From a bacterium SCSIO 12696 (GTDB lineage Bacteria; Pseudomonadota; Gammaproteobacteria; Pseudomonadales; Porticoccaceae), in NCBI GenBank assembly GCA_024397955.1, contig CP073744.1:62001-126000 (forward strand): DNA of 64,000 nucleotides, read 5' to 3'. The notes beneath the pieces are model-generated. The model did no database searches. It was not told where the DNA came from and saw only the letters and a program-made list of their open reading frames with translations. Made by a program: the position numbers and the translations under genes. This document shows, piece by piece, positions 30,050 through 40,194 of the stretch; position 1 is the first letter of the stretch; each line of letters begins with the position of its first letter.

Positions 30050-31978
30050 ATGACTTTAGCAATTGATAGTCGCCTTTTAACCGTCGTATGTTTTTTGTTG
30101 GCGATTGTTTGCCAGCCGATAGTCGCAGCCCCAGCGGTTGAAGATTACGGCTTATTACCTCAGTACCGATCTTTCTCCATATCTCCCGACGGTGAGCATT
30201 ACGCCTATATACAGCGCATCAAGCAGGATGATTACGTCATTGTTGTTAACGTTAACAGCAAAGAAATGGTTCGGGGGATAAACGCCAGCAAAGTCAAAGC
30301 GCGCTCAGTGGAGTTTTTGAGTAACGAGCACGTTATTTTACGCGCCTCAAAAACTGCGCGGCGCTTCGGTATACGCGGTCACTGGGAAAACAGCCGTGCC
30401 ATCAGCCTCAATATTAAAACAGGCAAATTTAAGTACCTCCTCAATGGTACTGAGAATCTTCATTCAGCTCAGTCAGGCATGGGGCGTATCGTGGGGTTCA
30501 ACCCTGACAAAAACCTTGTCTATATGCCTGCCTTTAAAGATACGGGCTTGTATAACCTTTATCGGGTCAGTTTGAGTTCGGGAAAAGGTCGTGTTCATCA
30601 GCGGGGCAGTAGTCATACCATTGATTGGTTTGTAAGCAGTAATGGGGATGCGTTGGCTCGAGAGGATTACGTAACCAATACTCAAGAGCACGAAATTTAC
30701 TCGAAGGCTTCAGGTAAATGGGAAAAAATTTACTCACGAAAAACACCGATTCCCAACATTTCTATCCAGGGCGTTTCGTCAGATGGAAGTCAGCTACTTT
30801 TTATAGCAGTAGGTGATGAGAATGATGAAGTTTATTCCATGGATCTTACAAATGGTGACGTTGCTGGCCCACTTTTTTCAAAGCAGGATATGGATATTGA
30901 TGGATTGGTGACAGACATCAATCGCAGATTGCTGGCGGTTAAGTACAGTGGTTTCAAATCCGTTTATGAATTTGCGGATCAGCAGCTATCTGATAATTTT
31001 GAGCGGCTTAATTTCAGCTTTCCCATGAGCAACGTGACTTACCTGGGGGGAACCTCTGGACACAAAAAAATTGTTTACAAGGTTAGTGGCTCAGAAGGTG
31101 CTGGTGTCTACGGCATTTTTGATACCGAAAAAGTACAGCTTTATAGCTTATTGTCTCAGTACCCCAAGGTTAACGACATCGGTGAGTTGAAGGCAGTGAG
31201 CTATAAATCCCGGGATGGCCTGAAAATACCCTCGATCATTACCTTTCCCCCCGATAAGTCGAAACGCAAAAACTTGCCGCTGATCGTTATGCCCCATGGC
31301 GGTCCTGAATCCTATGACAAGTTGTCTTTTGATTGGATGGCTCAGTATTTCGCCAGTATGGGGTATGTTGTATTACAACCTAACTTTCGTGGTTCCGATG
31401 GTTTTGGCTATGAGTTCACCAAGGCTGGTCATGGCAAATGGGGACGTGAGATGCAGGATGATGTGAGCGATGGCGTCAAAGCCATGGTGAGCATGAAGTA
31501 CGCGGATCCGGATCGTGTGTGTATTGTCGGTGCCTCCTACGGTGGTTACTCTGCGCTGGCGGGTGGCGCTTTTTCCCCGGATCTTTATCAGTGTGTTATT
31601 GCAATAGCAGGCGTATCCGACCTGCCCCGTATGTTATCTACCGAGAAAAGAGACCATGGGAAGGGCCATTGGGTTGTCAGCTACTGGGAAAAGATAATTG
31701 GTAACTCCAAAACTGAGAGGGATAAGCTAAAAGCCATATCGCCAATTCACTTTGCCAATAAGTTTCAGGCGCCAGTACTCTTGGTGCACGGCAAAGATGA
31801 TACCGTTGTGCCGATAAAGCAGAGCCAAGTTATGGCCAGGGCCTTGAAAAAGGCCAAAAAGCCTGTGGAGTTTATTACTCTAAAAGGTGAGGACCACTGG
31901 CTATCCACCAGCAGCAGTCGACTTGCGCTTCTCAAGTCTATGAGTGAATTCCTGGAAAAGCACAACCCGCCGGATTAG
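30050..31978 (+). CDS. S9-family prolyl oligopeptidase, secreted
   Basis: A 642-residue protein with a signal peptide (cleavage near VAA, about residue 27), a beta-propeller-like first half (about 30-370) and a C-terminal alpha/beta hydrolase. The catalytic serine is in GASYGGYSALAGG, the aspartate in HGKDDTVVP and the histidine in GEDHW, the S9C-type triad. It likely cleaves peptides in the periplasm. It sits alone with its own 230-base upstream region. Confidence 0.92.
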   Translation: MTLAIDSRLLTVVCFLLAIVCQPIVAAPAVEDYGLLPQYRSFSISPDGEHYAYIQRIKQDDYVIVVNVNSKEMVRGINASKVKARSVEFLSNEHVILRASKTARRFGIRGHWENSRAISLNIKTGKFKYLLNGTENLHSAQSGMGRIVGFNPDKNLVYMPAFKDTGLYNLYRVSLSSGKGRVHQRGSSHTIDWFVSSNGDALAREDYVTNTQEHEIYSKASGKWEKIYSRKTPIPNISIQGVSSDGSQLLFIAVGDENDEVYSMDLTNGDVAGPLFSKQDMDIDGLVTDINRRLLAVKYSGFKSVYEFADQQLSDNFERLNFSFPMSNVTYLGGTSGHKKIVYKVSGSEGAGVYGIFDTEKVQLYSLLSQYPKVNDIGELKAVSYKSRDGLKIPSIITFPPDKSKRKNLPLIVMPHGGPESYDKLSFDWMAQYFASMGYVVLQPNFRGSDGFGYEFTKAGHGKWGREMQDDVSDGVKAMVSMKYADPDRVCIVGASYGGYSALAGGAFSPDLYQCVIAIAGVSDLPRMLSTEKRDHGKGHWVVSYWEKIIGNSKTERDKLKAISPIHFANKFQAPVLLVHGKDDTVVPIKQSQVMARALKKAKKPVEFITLKGEDHWLSTSSSRLALLKSMSEFLEKHNPPD

Positions 31979-32052
31979 ACCCTGGCAGCCATATTTATTG
32001 CCTGTCCAAAGTGCTAAAATCGCCCACCACATAAACCGGCAGGGCACTCACC

Positions 32053-33063
32053 TTGGACTTTAAAGGCTCCCATATTCTCTCTATTCGCCAGTTCGAGCGA
32101 GGCGATATCGACACTCTCTTCGCCACCGCTGACAGCATGGAACCTTACGCTCAGCGGCGTAAGGTTACCCGGGTTCTGGAGGGAGCTATTCTCGGCAATA
32201 TGTTTTTTGAACCCAGTACTCGTACCCGAGTGAGTTTTGGTTGCGCCTTTAACCTTCTGGGAGGTGAGGTGCGCGAAACCACCGGCATCTCCAACTCGGC
32301 GGTGGTCAAGGGCGAGTCACTTCAGGATACCGCTCGGGTACTTTCCGGTTACAGCGATATTATTTGCATGCGCCACCCCGAGCCGGGTTCGGTAGCGGAT
32401 TTCGCGTCTACCAGCCGGGTGCCGGTGATCAATGGTGGTGATGGCTCCAATGAGCACCCCACACAGGCGTTGCTGGATCTATACACCATTGATAAAGAGT
32501 TGCAGGCTCGAGGCCGTAACCTGGATGGCCTGCGCATTGCCATGGTGGGTGACTTGAAGTTTGGCCGTACTGTGCACTCCTTGTGCAAGCTCTTGATGCT
32601 CTACACACGGGTAAATATTACCCTGGTGTCACCGCCGGAGTTGGCAATGCCCGCTGAGCTGGTGGACGAGATGCGCAGTGCCGGGGTGCTGGTGACTGAG
32701 ACTGATCAGTTGGACCAGGGTATCGCCCATGCGGATATTGTTTATTCCACCCGCATTCAGGAAGAGCGTTTTGCCAGTGCCGAAGAGGCGGATATGTACC
32801 GAGGCAAGATGCGTATCAACCAGTCTATCTATACGCGCCACTGTGAACCGAATACTGTCATTATGCACCCGTTGCCCAGGGATTCTCGTTCAGACGCCAA
32901 TGAGCTGGATACCGATTTGGACGATAACCCCAATCTGGCTATTTTCCGTCAGGCGGACAACGGTATACTGGTTCGAATGGCACTGTTTGCCCAGGTTCTG
33001 GATGTGGCTCATCTGGTGGATGAATACAGCCGCGATGTTCGCTGGCATCATCGTCGTTGTTAA
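32053..33063 (+). CDS. pyrB: Aspartate carbamoyltransferase catalytic chain
   Basis: The 336-residue product starts with TTG 32053. It has FFEPSTRTRVSF (carbamoyl-phosphate site), GDGSNEHPTQALLDLYTI and HPLPRDSRSDANELD, the standard ATCase signatures. It makes carbamoyl-L-aspartate in pyrimidine synthesis. It is longer than the 311-residue E. coli chain and belongs to the class without an adjacent pyrI. No regulatory-chain gene or pyrC is next to it. Confidence 0.93.
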   Translation: MDFKGSHILSIRQFERGDIDTLFATADSMEPYAQRRKVTRVLEGAILGNMFFEPSTRTRVSFGCAFNLLGGEVRETTGISNSAVVKGESLQDTARVLSGYSDIICMRHPEPGSVADFASTSRVPVINGGDGSNEHPTQALLDLYTIDKELQARGRNLDGLRIAMVGDLKFGRTVHSLCKLLMLYTRVNITLVSPPELAMPAELVDEMRSAGVLVTETDQLDQGIAHADIVYSTRIQEERFASAEEADMYRGKMRINQSIYTRHCEPNTVIMHPLPRDSRSDANELDTDLDDNPNLAIFRQADNGILVRMALFAQVLDVAHLVDEYSRDVRWHHRRC

Positions 33064-33133
33064 ATATTTTTATATAAAAAATCAATAAAAACAAAATATT
33101 AAAGCTATTTTTTAAAGTGGGGGTTAAAGTTAG

Positions 33134-34294
33134 ATGAGCGCTGATTTCGAAGATATTCGCCCCTACAAGGACAGCGAAGTCCCTGAGGTTTTAGCGCGCC
33201 TGATTGCCGACCCCGAGCTACACGATACCATTGCCAGAATGAGGTACCCTCGACTGGCTCGCTGGTTACCGTGGTTGTTTCGTGGCCCAATCAAATCTCG
33301 ATTAAAACAAGCCTTTGCTGATGCACATGATGTGGATAGCTTCCAACAAGTGATTGGCCATTACTGGTGGGGGCTGATGGAAAGGCAGACTCGGGACATC
33401 ACGGTTTCCGGGTTGGATCGGCTGAGTCCGCAAACACCGTACCTGTTTATCTGCAACCACCGGGATATTGCCGTTGATCCCGCGGTGGTGGGTATTTCCC
33501 TGGATCGCAATGGCTTCAGCACGCCGCGCATCGCCATTGGCGACAATCTTCTGACCAAACCTTTTACCTCTGACCTGATGCGTTTGAACAAGAGTTTTAT
33601 CGTCAAGCGTTCGGTAAATGGTCGCCGAGAGAAACTGGCCGCTTTGATGCAGTTGTCTGGCTATATTCGTCATTCTATTTGCCAGGAAAACAGCTCTATC
33701 TGGATTGCCCAGCGGGAAGGCCGTGCCAAAGATGGCCTGGATCGCACGGATACTGCGTTGATCAAAATGCTGTCTCTCAGCAAGGGCAAGGAGCAGGACT
33801 TTGCGGAAGCCATGGGGCAGCTCAATATTGTACCGGTAACCTTGTCTTACGAATTAGACCCCTGTGACGGCTACAAAGCCCGTGAACTCTATGAAGTGGC
33901 GCAGCACGGCAGCTACCAAAAGTCCGAGCATGAAGATTTAAAAAGCATCTACAAAGGTATTATCGGTGAGAAAGGTTTGGTGCATGTGGCCTTTGGTGAG
34001 CCTTTGATCCCAGAGGAGCTCGAAAGCGCCGATACCATTGCCGCTGCCATTGATCAGCATGTGATCGAGAATTATCACCAACATTGCACCAACTTGATTG
34101 CTTACAATAGCCTCCATGGTGAACATCCAAAGGTCACCGCCATGTGCGAGCACTTGGAGCTCGGTGACCAGGAGTGGGCCGAGCGGGAGCAGCAGTTCAA
34201 ACAGCGTATTGACAGCTTGCCTGCAGAGCACCGAGCCATTGCCTTGACGGGTTACGCCAATTCGGTGGTGAGCCAGCTGGAGCTTGCTGACTAA
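33134..34294 (+). CDS. PlsC-like 1-acylglycerol-3-phosphate acyltransferase family protein
   Basis: A 386-residue protein with NHRDIAVDPAVV (the NHx4D acyltransferase motif, about residues 113-118), a later WIAQREGRAKDG (EGxR-type) segment and PVTLSYELDPCD. No clear signal or multiple membrane helices are seen, so it may be peripherally bound. It resembles the larger 1-acyl-sn-glycerol-3-phosphate acyltransferase homologues of gammaproteobacteria rather than PlsC itself. GGGGG lies upstream of ATG 33134. Confidence 0.85.
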   Translation: MSADFEDIRPYKDSEVPEVLARLIADPELHDTIARMRYPRLARWLPWLFRGPIKSRLKQAFADAHDVDSFQQVIGHYWWGLMERQTRDITVSGLDRLSPQTPYLFICNHRDIAVDPAVVGISLDRNGFSTPRIAIGDNLLTKPFTSDLMRLNKSFIVKRSVNGRREKLAALMQLSGYIRHSICQENSSIWIAQREGRAKDGLDRTDTALIKMLSLSKGKEQDFAEAMGQLNIVPVTLSYELDPCDGYKARELYEVAQHGSYQKSEHEDLKSIYKGIIGEKGLVHVAFGEPLIPEELESADTIAAAIDQHVIENYHQHCTNLIAYNSLHGEHPKVTAMCEHLELGDQEWAEREQQFKQRIDSLPAEHRAIALTGYANSVVSQLELAD

Positions 34295-34362
34295 TAAATC
34301 TTGCCCAGCCCTTAGGGGTGCGCTCAATTAGTGTTAATAGGCCCTAGGCTCCAATAGACAAC

Positions 34363-36504
34363 GTGCCTCTCTCTGAAGAAATCAAACAAACCATTCAAAA
34401 AGGCTATCGCGACTTTCTCAATGCGCGCGAGCTAAAGCCACGCCTGGGCCAAAAGCAGATGATTGCCGCCATCGCCAACAGCCTGGCGGCCATTGAACTG
34501 GACGGCGATAAAAACCGTATCGTGTCTGCGCAAGTGGATGGCAGTGGTCTCTGTGTGGTGGAAGCGGGCACGGGTACCGGTAAGACCCTTGCCTACTTGC
34601 TGGCCACACTGCCCATCGCCAAGGCGTTGGGCAAAAAAGTCGTGATCGCCACCGGCACGGTTTCTCTGCAGGAACAATTGGTGCTGCGGGATATTCCTGA
34701 ACTGCTGCAGCACACGGGCTGGAATACCCGCTTTGCCCTGGCTAAGGGGCGCGGTCGTTATTTGTGCCCGTTAAAGTTGGAACAGTGCCTGGATCAGGCC
34801 GGGAGCGCTCAAGCTGGACAAGGGCTTTTCCCGGACGAGCTGCTGTTTAATCCCACCGCCGATAGCATCCAGCTTTACAACAACATGGCCGATGCCCTGG
34901 CTGCCGGCAAATGGCAGGGAGATCGAGACAGCTGGCCCGATGGTGTGCCCCAAGAGCAATGGCAGCCGCTTACGGTAGATCGCCGTCAGTGTGCCGGGCG
35001 CAATTGCCGCCATATCAATAACTGCTGCTTTTTCCGCGCCCGCGATGATCTGGGTGAGGCGGATTGCCTGGTTGCCAATCACGATCTGGTGATGTCCGAT
35101 CTGGCCCTGGGTGGCGGTGCCATTTTGTCGCCGCCAGAAGAGACGATCTATATTTTTGACGAAGGTCACCGCTTGCCGGATACCGCGTTGCGGCACTTTG
35201 CCAGCCACTGCCAATTGGAAAGCACCGGTAAGTGGCTGCAGCAGATCGATAAACAGCTAAAAGCCAGCGCCAGTAACTTTACCCCGGTGGAGGACCTGCA
35301 CAGTCTGTGTGTTGACGTGGGCCAGCAAGCCCTGGAGTGCGCCAGCCAGCTGGCTATTGCTACGCCACAGTTCAGCGAGGTAGCAGACAGAATCGATACC
35401 GCAGGTGATCAGCAGTATCGCTTTGCCAACGGCGATATCGGCCCGCAACTCAGGGATGTATCGGCTTTGCTGGGAACCCGTTTCGCCCAGTTGGAAGTGC
35501 GCCTGGAATTGCTGAACGATCGCCTCAGCGATCTGCTAGAAGAGCCCCATTGCCCGGTGCCTCGGGTCGATCTTGAGCAATTGTATCAAGCGGCTGGTGG
35601 TTGGTTGTCTCGCACCGAGTCCAGTGCAGCGCTGTGGAGCGCCTTTGCCAGCGCGGACTCCAACGACGGAGCTCCCAGTGCCCGTTGGTTATCTGTTGAA
35701 ACCGGTGCTGGTGGCAATATGGATATCCGGCTCAGTTGCAGCCCCATAGTGGCTGCTCCGTTGTTGCGAGAACAATTGTGGAGCCGAGCTTTTGCGACCA
35801 TTATCACCTCGGCTACTCTGTGTGCGCTGAACAGCTTCGACCGCTTTCGCGCCCACGCAGGTACTTTTTCCAAAGCTCACTACCAACAGGTGCCCGGAGC
35901 ATTTGACTACGCCAATGCCGGTGTTCTGGTGGTGCCTGACATTGCCGATGCCAGCGACGCTTATGCCCATACGGATGACTTGATCGACAAACTGCCCGAT
36001 TGGATTGATGCCAACGAAGGTACCCTGATGTTGTTTGCCTCCCGTCGCCAGATGGAGCAGGTGTACGACGGTTTGCCCACAACATTAACCGGACAAATTC
36101 TGGTGCAGGGAGATTATTCGCACGCGGAAGTCATTCGTCGTCATAAACAACAAATCGATGCCGGGGAGGGCAGTACTATTTTTGGCCTTGCCAGTTTTGC
36201 CGAAGGCGTCGATTTACCCGGTGATTACTGTCGCCATGTGATTATTGCCAAGATTCCCTTTGCTGTGCCCAATGAGCCGATTCAGGAAGCCCTGGCGGAA
36301 TGGATAGAAAATAAAGGCAGAAAACCGTTTTTTGAAATTTCCTTGCCGGATGCTTCGTTGAAACTCATTCAAGCGGCAGGACGCTTGCTGCGTACCGAGC
36401 AAGATACCGGTAAGGTGACTGTGCTCGACCGCCGGGTTGTGACCAAAGGCTACGGTCGTCAGTTGTTGGATTCGCTGCCGCCGTTTCGACGTGAGATTGA
36501 ATAA
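34363..36504 (+). CDS. dinG: ATP-dependent DNA helicase DinG
   Basis: The 713-residue, GTG-initiated protein has Walker A EAGTGTGKT, a DEGH box (FDEGHRLPD), and the four-cysteine cluster between motifs (YLCPLKLEQC, RRQCAGRNC, NNCC), which bind the 4Fe-4S cluster of XPD-like superfamily 2 helicases. The C-terminal half carries the QAAGRLLR motif VI. DinG unwinds R-loops and DNA in 5' to 3' direction. I see no LexA box in the short upstream gap. Confidence 0.93.
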   Translation: MPLSEEIKQTIQKGYRDFLNARELKPRLGQKQMIAAIANSLAAIELDGDKNRIVSAQVDGSGLCVVEAGTGTGKTLAYLLATLPIAKALGKKVVIATGTVSLQEQLVLRDIPELLQHTGWNTRFALAKGRGRYLCPLKLEQCLDQAGSAQAGQGLFPDELLFNPTADSIQLYNNMADALAAGKWQGDRDSWPDGVPQEQWQPLTVDRRQCAGRNCRHINNCCFFRARDDLGEADCLVANHDLVMSDLALGGGAILSPPEETIYIFDEGHRLPDTALRHFASHCQLESTGKWLQQIDKQLKASASNFTPVEDLHSLCVDVGQQALECASQLAIATPQFSEVADRIDTAGDQQYRFANGDIGPQLRDVSALLGTRFAQLEVRLELLNDRLSDLLEEPHCPVPRVDLEQLYQAAGGWLSRTESSAALWSAFASADSNDGAPSARWLSVETGAGGNMDIRLSCSPIVAAPLLREQLWSRAFATIITSATLCALNSFDRFRAHAGTFSKAHYQQVPGAFDYANAGVLVVPDIADASDAYAHTDDLIDKLPDWIDANEGTLMLFASRRQMEQVYDGLPTTLTGQILVQGDYSHAEVIRRHKQQIDAGEGSTIFGLASFAEGVDLPGDYCRHVIIAKIPFAVPNEPIQEALAEWIENKGRKPFFEISLPDASLKLIQAAGRLLRTEQDTGKVTVLDRRVVTKGYGRQLLDSLPPFRREIE

Positions 36505-36568
36505 TTCGATTCTGCGCACACTGATTTAACCGCTATTGCTTTGCAAAAAATAACCAGAGAGTAAAACC

Positions 36569-36859
36569 ATGAACAATGTATCTCGCCATAACGCCAAAGC
36601 TTACTGGAAAGAAAACCTGCGTCTGATGCTCGTGTTACTCAGCATCTGGTTTGTAGTGTCATTTGGTTGCGGCATTATTTTCGTGGATGAACTAAACGCC
36701 ATTCCTCTGGCCGGTTTTAAACTCGGTTTCTGGTTTGCCCAGCAGGGCGCCATGTACGTGTTTGTAGCGCTGATTTTTGTGTATATCCGCGCTATGAAAA
36801 AGCTCGATCGCAAGTACGGCCTTGAAGAAGACAGCCCCAGCTATAAAGAGAAACCATAA
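36569..36859 (+). CDS. DUF4212 small subunit of a sodium/solute symporter
   Basis: The 96-residue protein has two membrane helices (about residues 17-36 and 50-74), typical of DUF4212 proteins that accompany VC_2705-type symporters. Its stop overlaps the symporter start by one base (TAATG). Confidence 0.92.
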   Translation: MNNVSRHNAKAYWKENLRLMLVLLSIWFVVSFGCGIIFVDELNAIPLAGFKLGFWFAQQGAMYVFVALIFVYIRAMKKLDRKYGLEEDSPSYKEKP

Positions 36860-38565
36860 TGAGTATTCAAGTCTGGACGTTCTTGTTAATTGGGCTGTCA
36901 TTTGCTTTGTACATTGGCATTGCCATCTGGGCGCGAGCTGGCTCCACCAAAGAGTTCTATGTGGCTGGTGGCGGTGTGCCCGCAGTGGCAAACGGTATGG
37001 CCACCGCCGCGGACTGGATGTCCGCTGCCTCGTTTATTTCGCTGGCGGGTATTATTTCGTTTGCCGGTTATGACGGCTCTGTATATCTGATGGGCTGGAC
37101 GGGTGGCTATGTTCTATTGGCTCTGTGTTTGGCACCTTACCTGCGCAAATTTGGCAAATTTACGGTGCCGGATTTTATTGGTGACCGCTATTACTCACAG
37201 GCCGCTCGCACAGTAGCGGTGATCTGTGCGATTTTTATTTGCTTTACTTATATCGCTGGTCAGATGCGCGGTGTGGGGGTGGTGTTTTCTCGCTTCCTGG
37301 AAGTGGAAGTGGTGTACGGCGTGCTGATTGGATCGGTGATCGTGTTTTTTTACGCCGTGCTCGGCGGCATGAAAGGCATTACTTATACTCAGGTGGCGCA
37401 GTACTGCGTGTTGATTTTCGCCTACATGGTGCCGGCGATTTTTATTTCCTTGTTGATGACGGGCAACCCCATTCCACAGCTGGGTTTCGGCAGTGAGCTG
37501 GCGGATGGCTCTGGGGTATCGCTGCTGGATAAACTGGATGGGCTGTCTAAAGAGCTGGGCTTTGCCGCTTACACAGATGGTCAAAAAAGTACCATTGATG
37601 TGTTTTTTATTACCGCCGCTTTAATGGTGGGGACGGCGGGCTTGCCTCATGTGATCGTGCGCTTTTTTACCGTGGCAAAAGTACATGATGCCCGCCGCTC
37701 CGCCGGCTGGGCTCTGTTGTTTATCGCTATTCTTTACACCACCGCACCCGCAGTGGCAGGTTTTGCCCGGGTGAATATGATCGAGACCATCAATGGCAAA
37801 AAAGGGGCGGGTACGCTGCAACAAGAAGCGCCACAATGGGTGAATAATTGGCAGCAGACCGGCCTTATTGCCTGGGAAGATAAAAACAAAGATGGCCGTA
37901 TGTTTTATTCCGGTGATGAGCGTAACGAAATGACCATCGACCGAGATATTATGGTGTTGGCCAATCCGGAAATTGCCAAATTGCCGAACTGGGTTATTGC
38001 TCTGGTGGCTGCGGGGGGTATCGCTGCAGCGCTGTCTACATCGGCGGGCCTGCTATTGGTGATCTCCACTTCCATTTCCCACGATTTGCTGAAGCGCAAT
38101 TTAATGCCAGAGATCAGTGACCGTCAGGAATTGGGTTACGCTCGCCTTGCGGCGGCTATTGCCCTTGCTGCGGCTACCTACTTGGGAATCAATCCGCCGG
38201 ACTATGTGGCCTCAGTGGTAGCATTTGCCTTTGGACTTGCTGCGGCCAGTTTTTTCCCGGCGATTATTCTGGGCATATTTTCCAAGCGGATGAATAAAGA
38301 GGGGGCCATTGCTGGCATGCTCACCGGCATTATTTTTACGGCGGCTTACATCATCTATTTTAAGTTTGTGAACCCGGCTGTGAATAATCCCGATCACTGG
38401 TGGTTTGGCGTATCCCCGGAAGGTATTGGCACGCTGGGTATGTTGTTGAACTTTGCGGTGGCGTTGACGGTACAGTGTTTTACCGCTGCACCGCCTGCCG
38501 AGGTGGGGGATATGGTGGAAAGCCTGCGTTACCCGAAGGGGGCTGGTGAAGCGCAGTCGCACTGA
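36859..38565 (+). CDS. Sodium:solute symporter, VC_2705 subfamily
   Basis: The 568-residue protein has about 13 membrane helices of the SSS fold ([31 protein letters not shown] at the start is diagnostic, similar to the acetate permease ActP) and an extra loop ([20 protein letters not shown], about residues 334-353) typical of the VC_2705 subgroup. Substrates in this group are short monocarboxylates such as acetate. Whether it imports a sugar-pathway product here is open. The downstream fucU gene ends five bases away in convergent orientation. Confidence 0.92.
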   Translation: MSIQVWTFLLIGLSFALYIGIAIWARAGSTKEFYVAGGGVPAVANGMATAADWMSAASFISLAGIISFAGYDGSVYLMGWTGGYVLLALCLAPYLRKFGKFTVPDFIGDRYYSQAARTVAVICAIFICFTYIAGQMRGVGVVFSRFLEVEVVYGVLIGSVIVFFYAVLGGMKGITYTQVAQYCVLIFAYMVPAIFISLLMTGNPIPQLGFGSELADGSGVSLLDKLDGLSKELGFAAYTDGQKSTIDVFFITAALMVGTAGLPHVIVRFFTVAKVHDARRSAGWALLFIAILYTTAPAVAGFARVNMIETINGKKGAGTLQQEAPQWVNNWQQTGLIAWEDKNKDGRMFYSGDERNEMTIDRDIMVLANPEIAKLPNWVIALVAAGGIAAALSTSAGLLLVISTSISHDLLKRNLMPEISDRQELGYARLAAAIALAAATYLGINPPDYVASVVAFAFGLAAASFFPAIILGIFSKRMNKEGAIAGMLTGIIFTAAYIIYFKFVNPAVNNPDHWWFGVSPEGIGTLGMLLNFAVALTVQCFTAAPPAEVGDMVESLRYPKGAGEAQSH

Positions 38566-38569
38566 CGGG

Positions 38570-38998
38570 TTATTTAATGATGCCCTTGGTGAGTAGAATA
38601 TTTCCGTACAATCGGGTTTCCCCGGTGCTGATAATCGCATAAGCACTTTTCACCCGCTCATAAAAAGCAAACCGTTCCAGAGAGGAGGGCGCCACCGGGT
38701 TGCTTTCCTGCTGTTTCACAATGTCGTGAAATTCGGTGACAATTTCCGGTGTGGCATCCGGGTTACCGACCACTTGCATGGTGTGAACTGGGTGATCTAC
38801 AAAGCTATCCAGTGGCAAAACAGACAGTACCGCATTTAGCACATCGGTGGCGCTGCAACCATCCAGCCGCACAAGGCGCGCGGCGTTGCTGTCGGCGGGG
38901 TAGTTGGCGTCCACGATGGCGATTTCATCGCCATGGCCCATGGCGCGCAGGGTTTTCAATAACTCTGGCCCCAACAGCGGATTGATGTTTTTCAGCAT
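38570..38998 (-). CDS. fucU: RbsD/FucU-family mutarotase, L-fucose mutarotase-like
   Basis: The 142-residue protein matches the FucU branch: MLKNINPLLGPELLKTLRAMGHGDEI with catalytic His22, IVDANYPADSNA and a C-terminal TRLYGNILLTKG. FucU interconverts the anomers of L-fucose and related pyranose/furanose forms. It forms a minus-strand pair with a GH172 gene, whose TGA overlaps its ATG (TGATG), linking sugar release to the fucose/D-arabinose dehydrogenase. Confidence 0.93.
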   Translation of the reverse strand: MLKNINPLLGPELLKTLRAMGHGDEIAIVDANYPADSNAARLVRLDGCSATDVLNAVLSVLPLDSFVDHPVHTMQVVGNPDATPEIVTEFHDIVKQQESNPVAPSSLERFAFYERVKSAYAIISTGETRLYGNILLTKGIIK

Positions 38999-40128
38999 CA
39001 GTTGACCTCCATATAATCCCGATGTGGAAGCTCAGGGAACGGCGCTGTCGGCAGTGTCTGGTACCAGAACGCCACTGAGGCGATGTCATCCTGCAAAGGC
39101 AGGTAGCGGCGTTGCTCAACATCACCTCCCCAGTTGTGGAAGTCCCGCCAACCCAGCGCTTGGATATTCACCTTGAGGCTTTTTTCAAAACGCACCGGGT
39201 CGGGGATGTGCCAGCGGTACATGCCAAAGCGTTGTTGGGCTCTGTATACACCGTCAGGGCGTTGTACTTCCGGCACGCCCGCGTAGGCGGTGGTGTACTC
39301 GCTGTAGGCGTTAGGGTGACCTTTGACGGCGACGCCAATGTCGTAGTTGAACGAGCCGAGAAAGTAGTCTTCAGTGCCGGTACCGCAAATGGTGGGGAAG
39401 TCGGTATCGTCGTCCATAAAGAACTTGATTTCTCCCTCGCCCCACCAACCGTTGTTGTTGACGCCCCAGGCCATATAGGTACCCACGTACTGCCCTTGAC
39501 CGCTGACTCCGTCCAATATGGTGTGTACCTCTTTAAAGGGAACAGGGTTGGTGCGGCGGAACTGAGCGTGGAAGTAAGCGCAATCTTCCGGTACCTCGGT
39601 TTCGGTGTAATTGATCTGGTAATAGATGATAACTTTTTGCAGTGGATCACGGTTTTCCAGGGTAATGCGGGCGTTTTTGCGATAGGGCATCTCCCAGAAA
39701 CAGTTGTAGGCCAGGCCGGGGTTTACGGACACTGGCAGGGAGTCCACATGGGCGTAGTCTTCAAGGCCGTTACAGAAGAAATCCCCCAGGGGTACTTCAA
39801 CGGAGGGGTGCTCCTGATCATCCCAGTACATGCGCAAAATCAAATCGCGTTTTTTTGGTCCCAAAGTGGTGATCCAGATTTGCTGGATGGCGCCACCTTG
39901 TTTGATATCCGCCAGGGTAAAGGTTTGCAGAGGCTCCACTTCAACAGATGGGGATATTTTCCAGCCCTGGCCCAGGTCGCGTCCTGGCATGGCGCCTGTG
40001 CCTTCGGTAGCCATACCACCTTTGCCGGGTTCGCCGGTAAAATTTTCCGCAGAAATGGAGCGGCTTTTGGCCTTGGAAAGCCGTGATAGATTGCCCAGGT
40101 TCATGCCTAAGCCGTTAAATTGACTCAT
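38998..40128 (-). CDS. GH172 (DUF2961) furanosidase-like protein, copy 1
   Basis: A 376-residue, cytoplasmic-looking protein of the DUF2961 family, now glycoside hydrolase family GH172. Members include alpha-D-fructofuranosidase/difructose anhydride I enzymes and exo-alpha-D-arabinofuranosidases. The conserved GEGEIKFFMDDD...GTGTEDYF core holds the acidic residues that are invariant in the family. It lacks a signal peptide, so substrates would be oligosaccharides imported to the cytoplasm. A close paralogue lies at 46943. Confidence 0.9.
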   Translation of the reverse strand: MSQFNGLGMNLGNLSRLSKAKSRSISAENFTGEPGKGGMATEGTGAMPGRDLGQGWKISPSVEVEPLQTFTLADIKQGGAIQQIWITTLGPKKRDLILRMYWDDQEHPSVEVPLGDFFCNGLEDYAHVDSLPVSVNPGLAYNCFWEMPYRKNARITLENRDPLQKVIIYYQINYTETEVPEDCAYFHAQFRRTNPVPFKEVHTILDGVSGQGQYVGTYMAWGVNNNGWWGEGEIKFFMDDDTDFPTICGTGTEDYFLGSFNYDIGVAVKGHPNAYSEYTTAYAGVPEVQRPDGVYRAQQRFGMYRWHIPDPVRFEKSLKVNIQALGWRDFHNWGGDVEQRRYLPLQDDIASVAFWYQTLPTAPFPELPHRDYMEVN

Positions 40129-40194
40129 GTTGTTGATCCTTACTGATGCTGATGGGAATAAGACCGCTCAGGTGGGGAAAAACCTCTATGGGGC

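Noticed and set aside
39112..40086. Plus-strand 324-codon frame
   Set aside because: Antisense to GH172 copy 1, whose protein is strongly conserved with copy 2.
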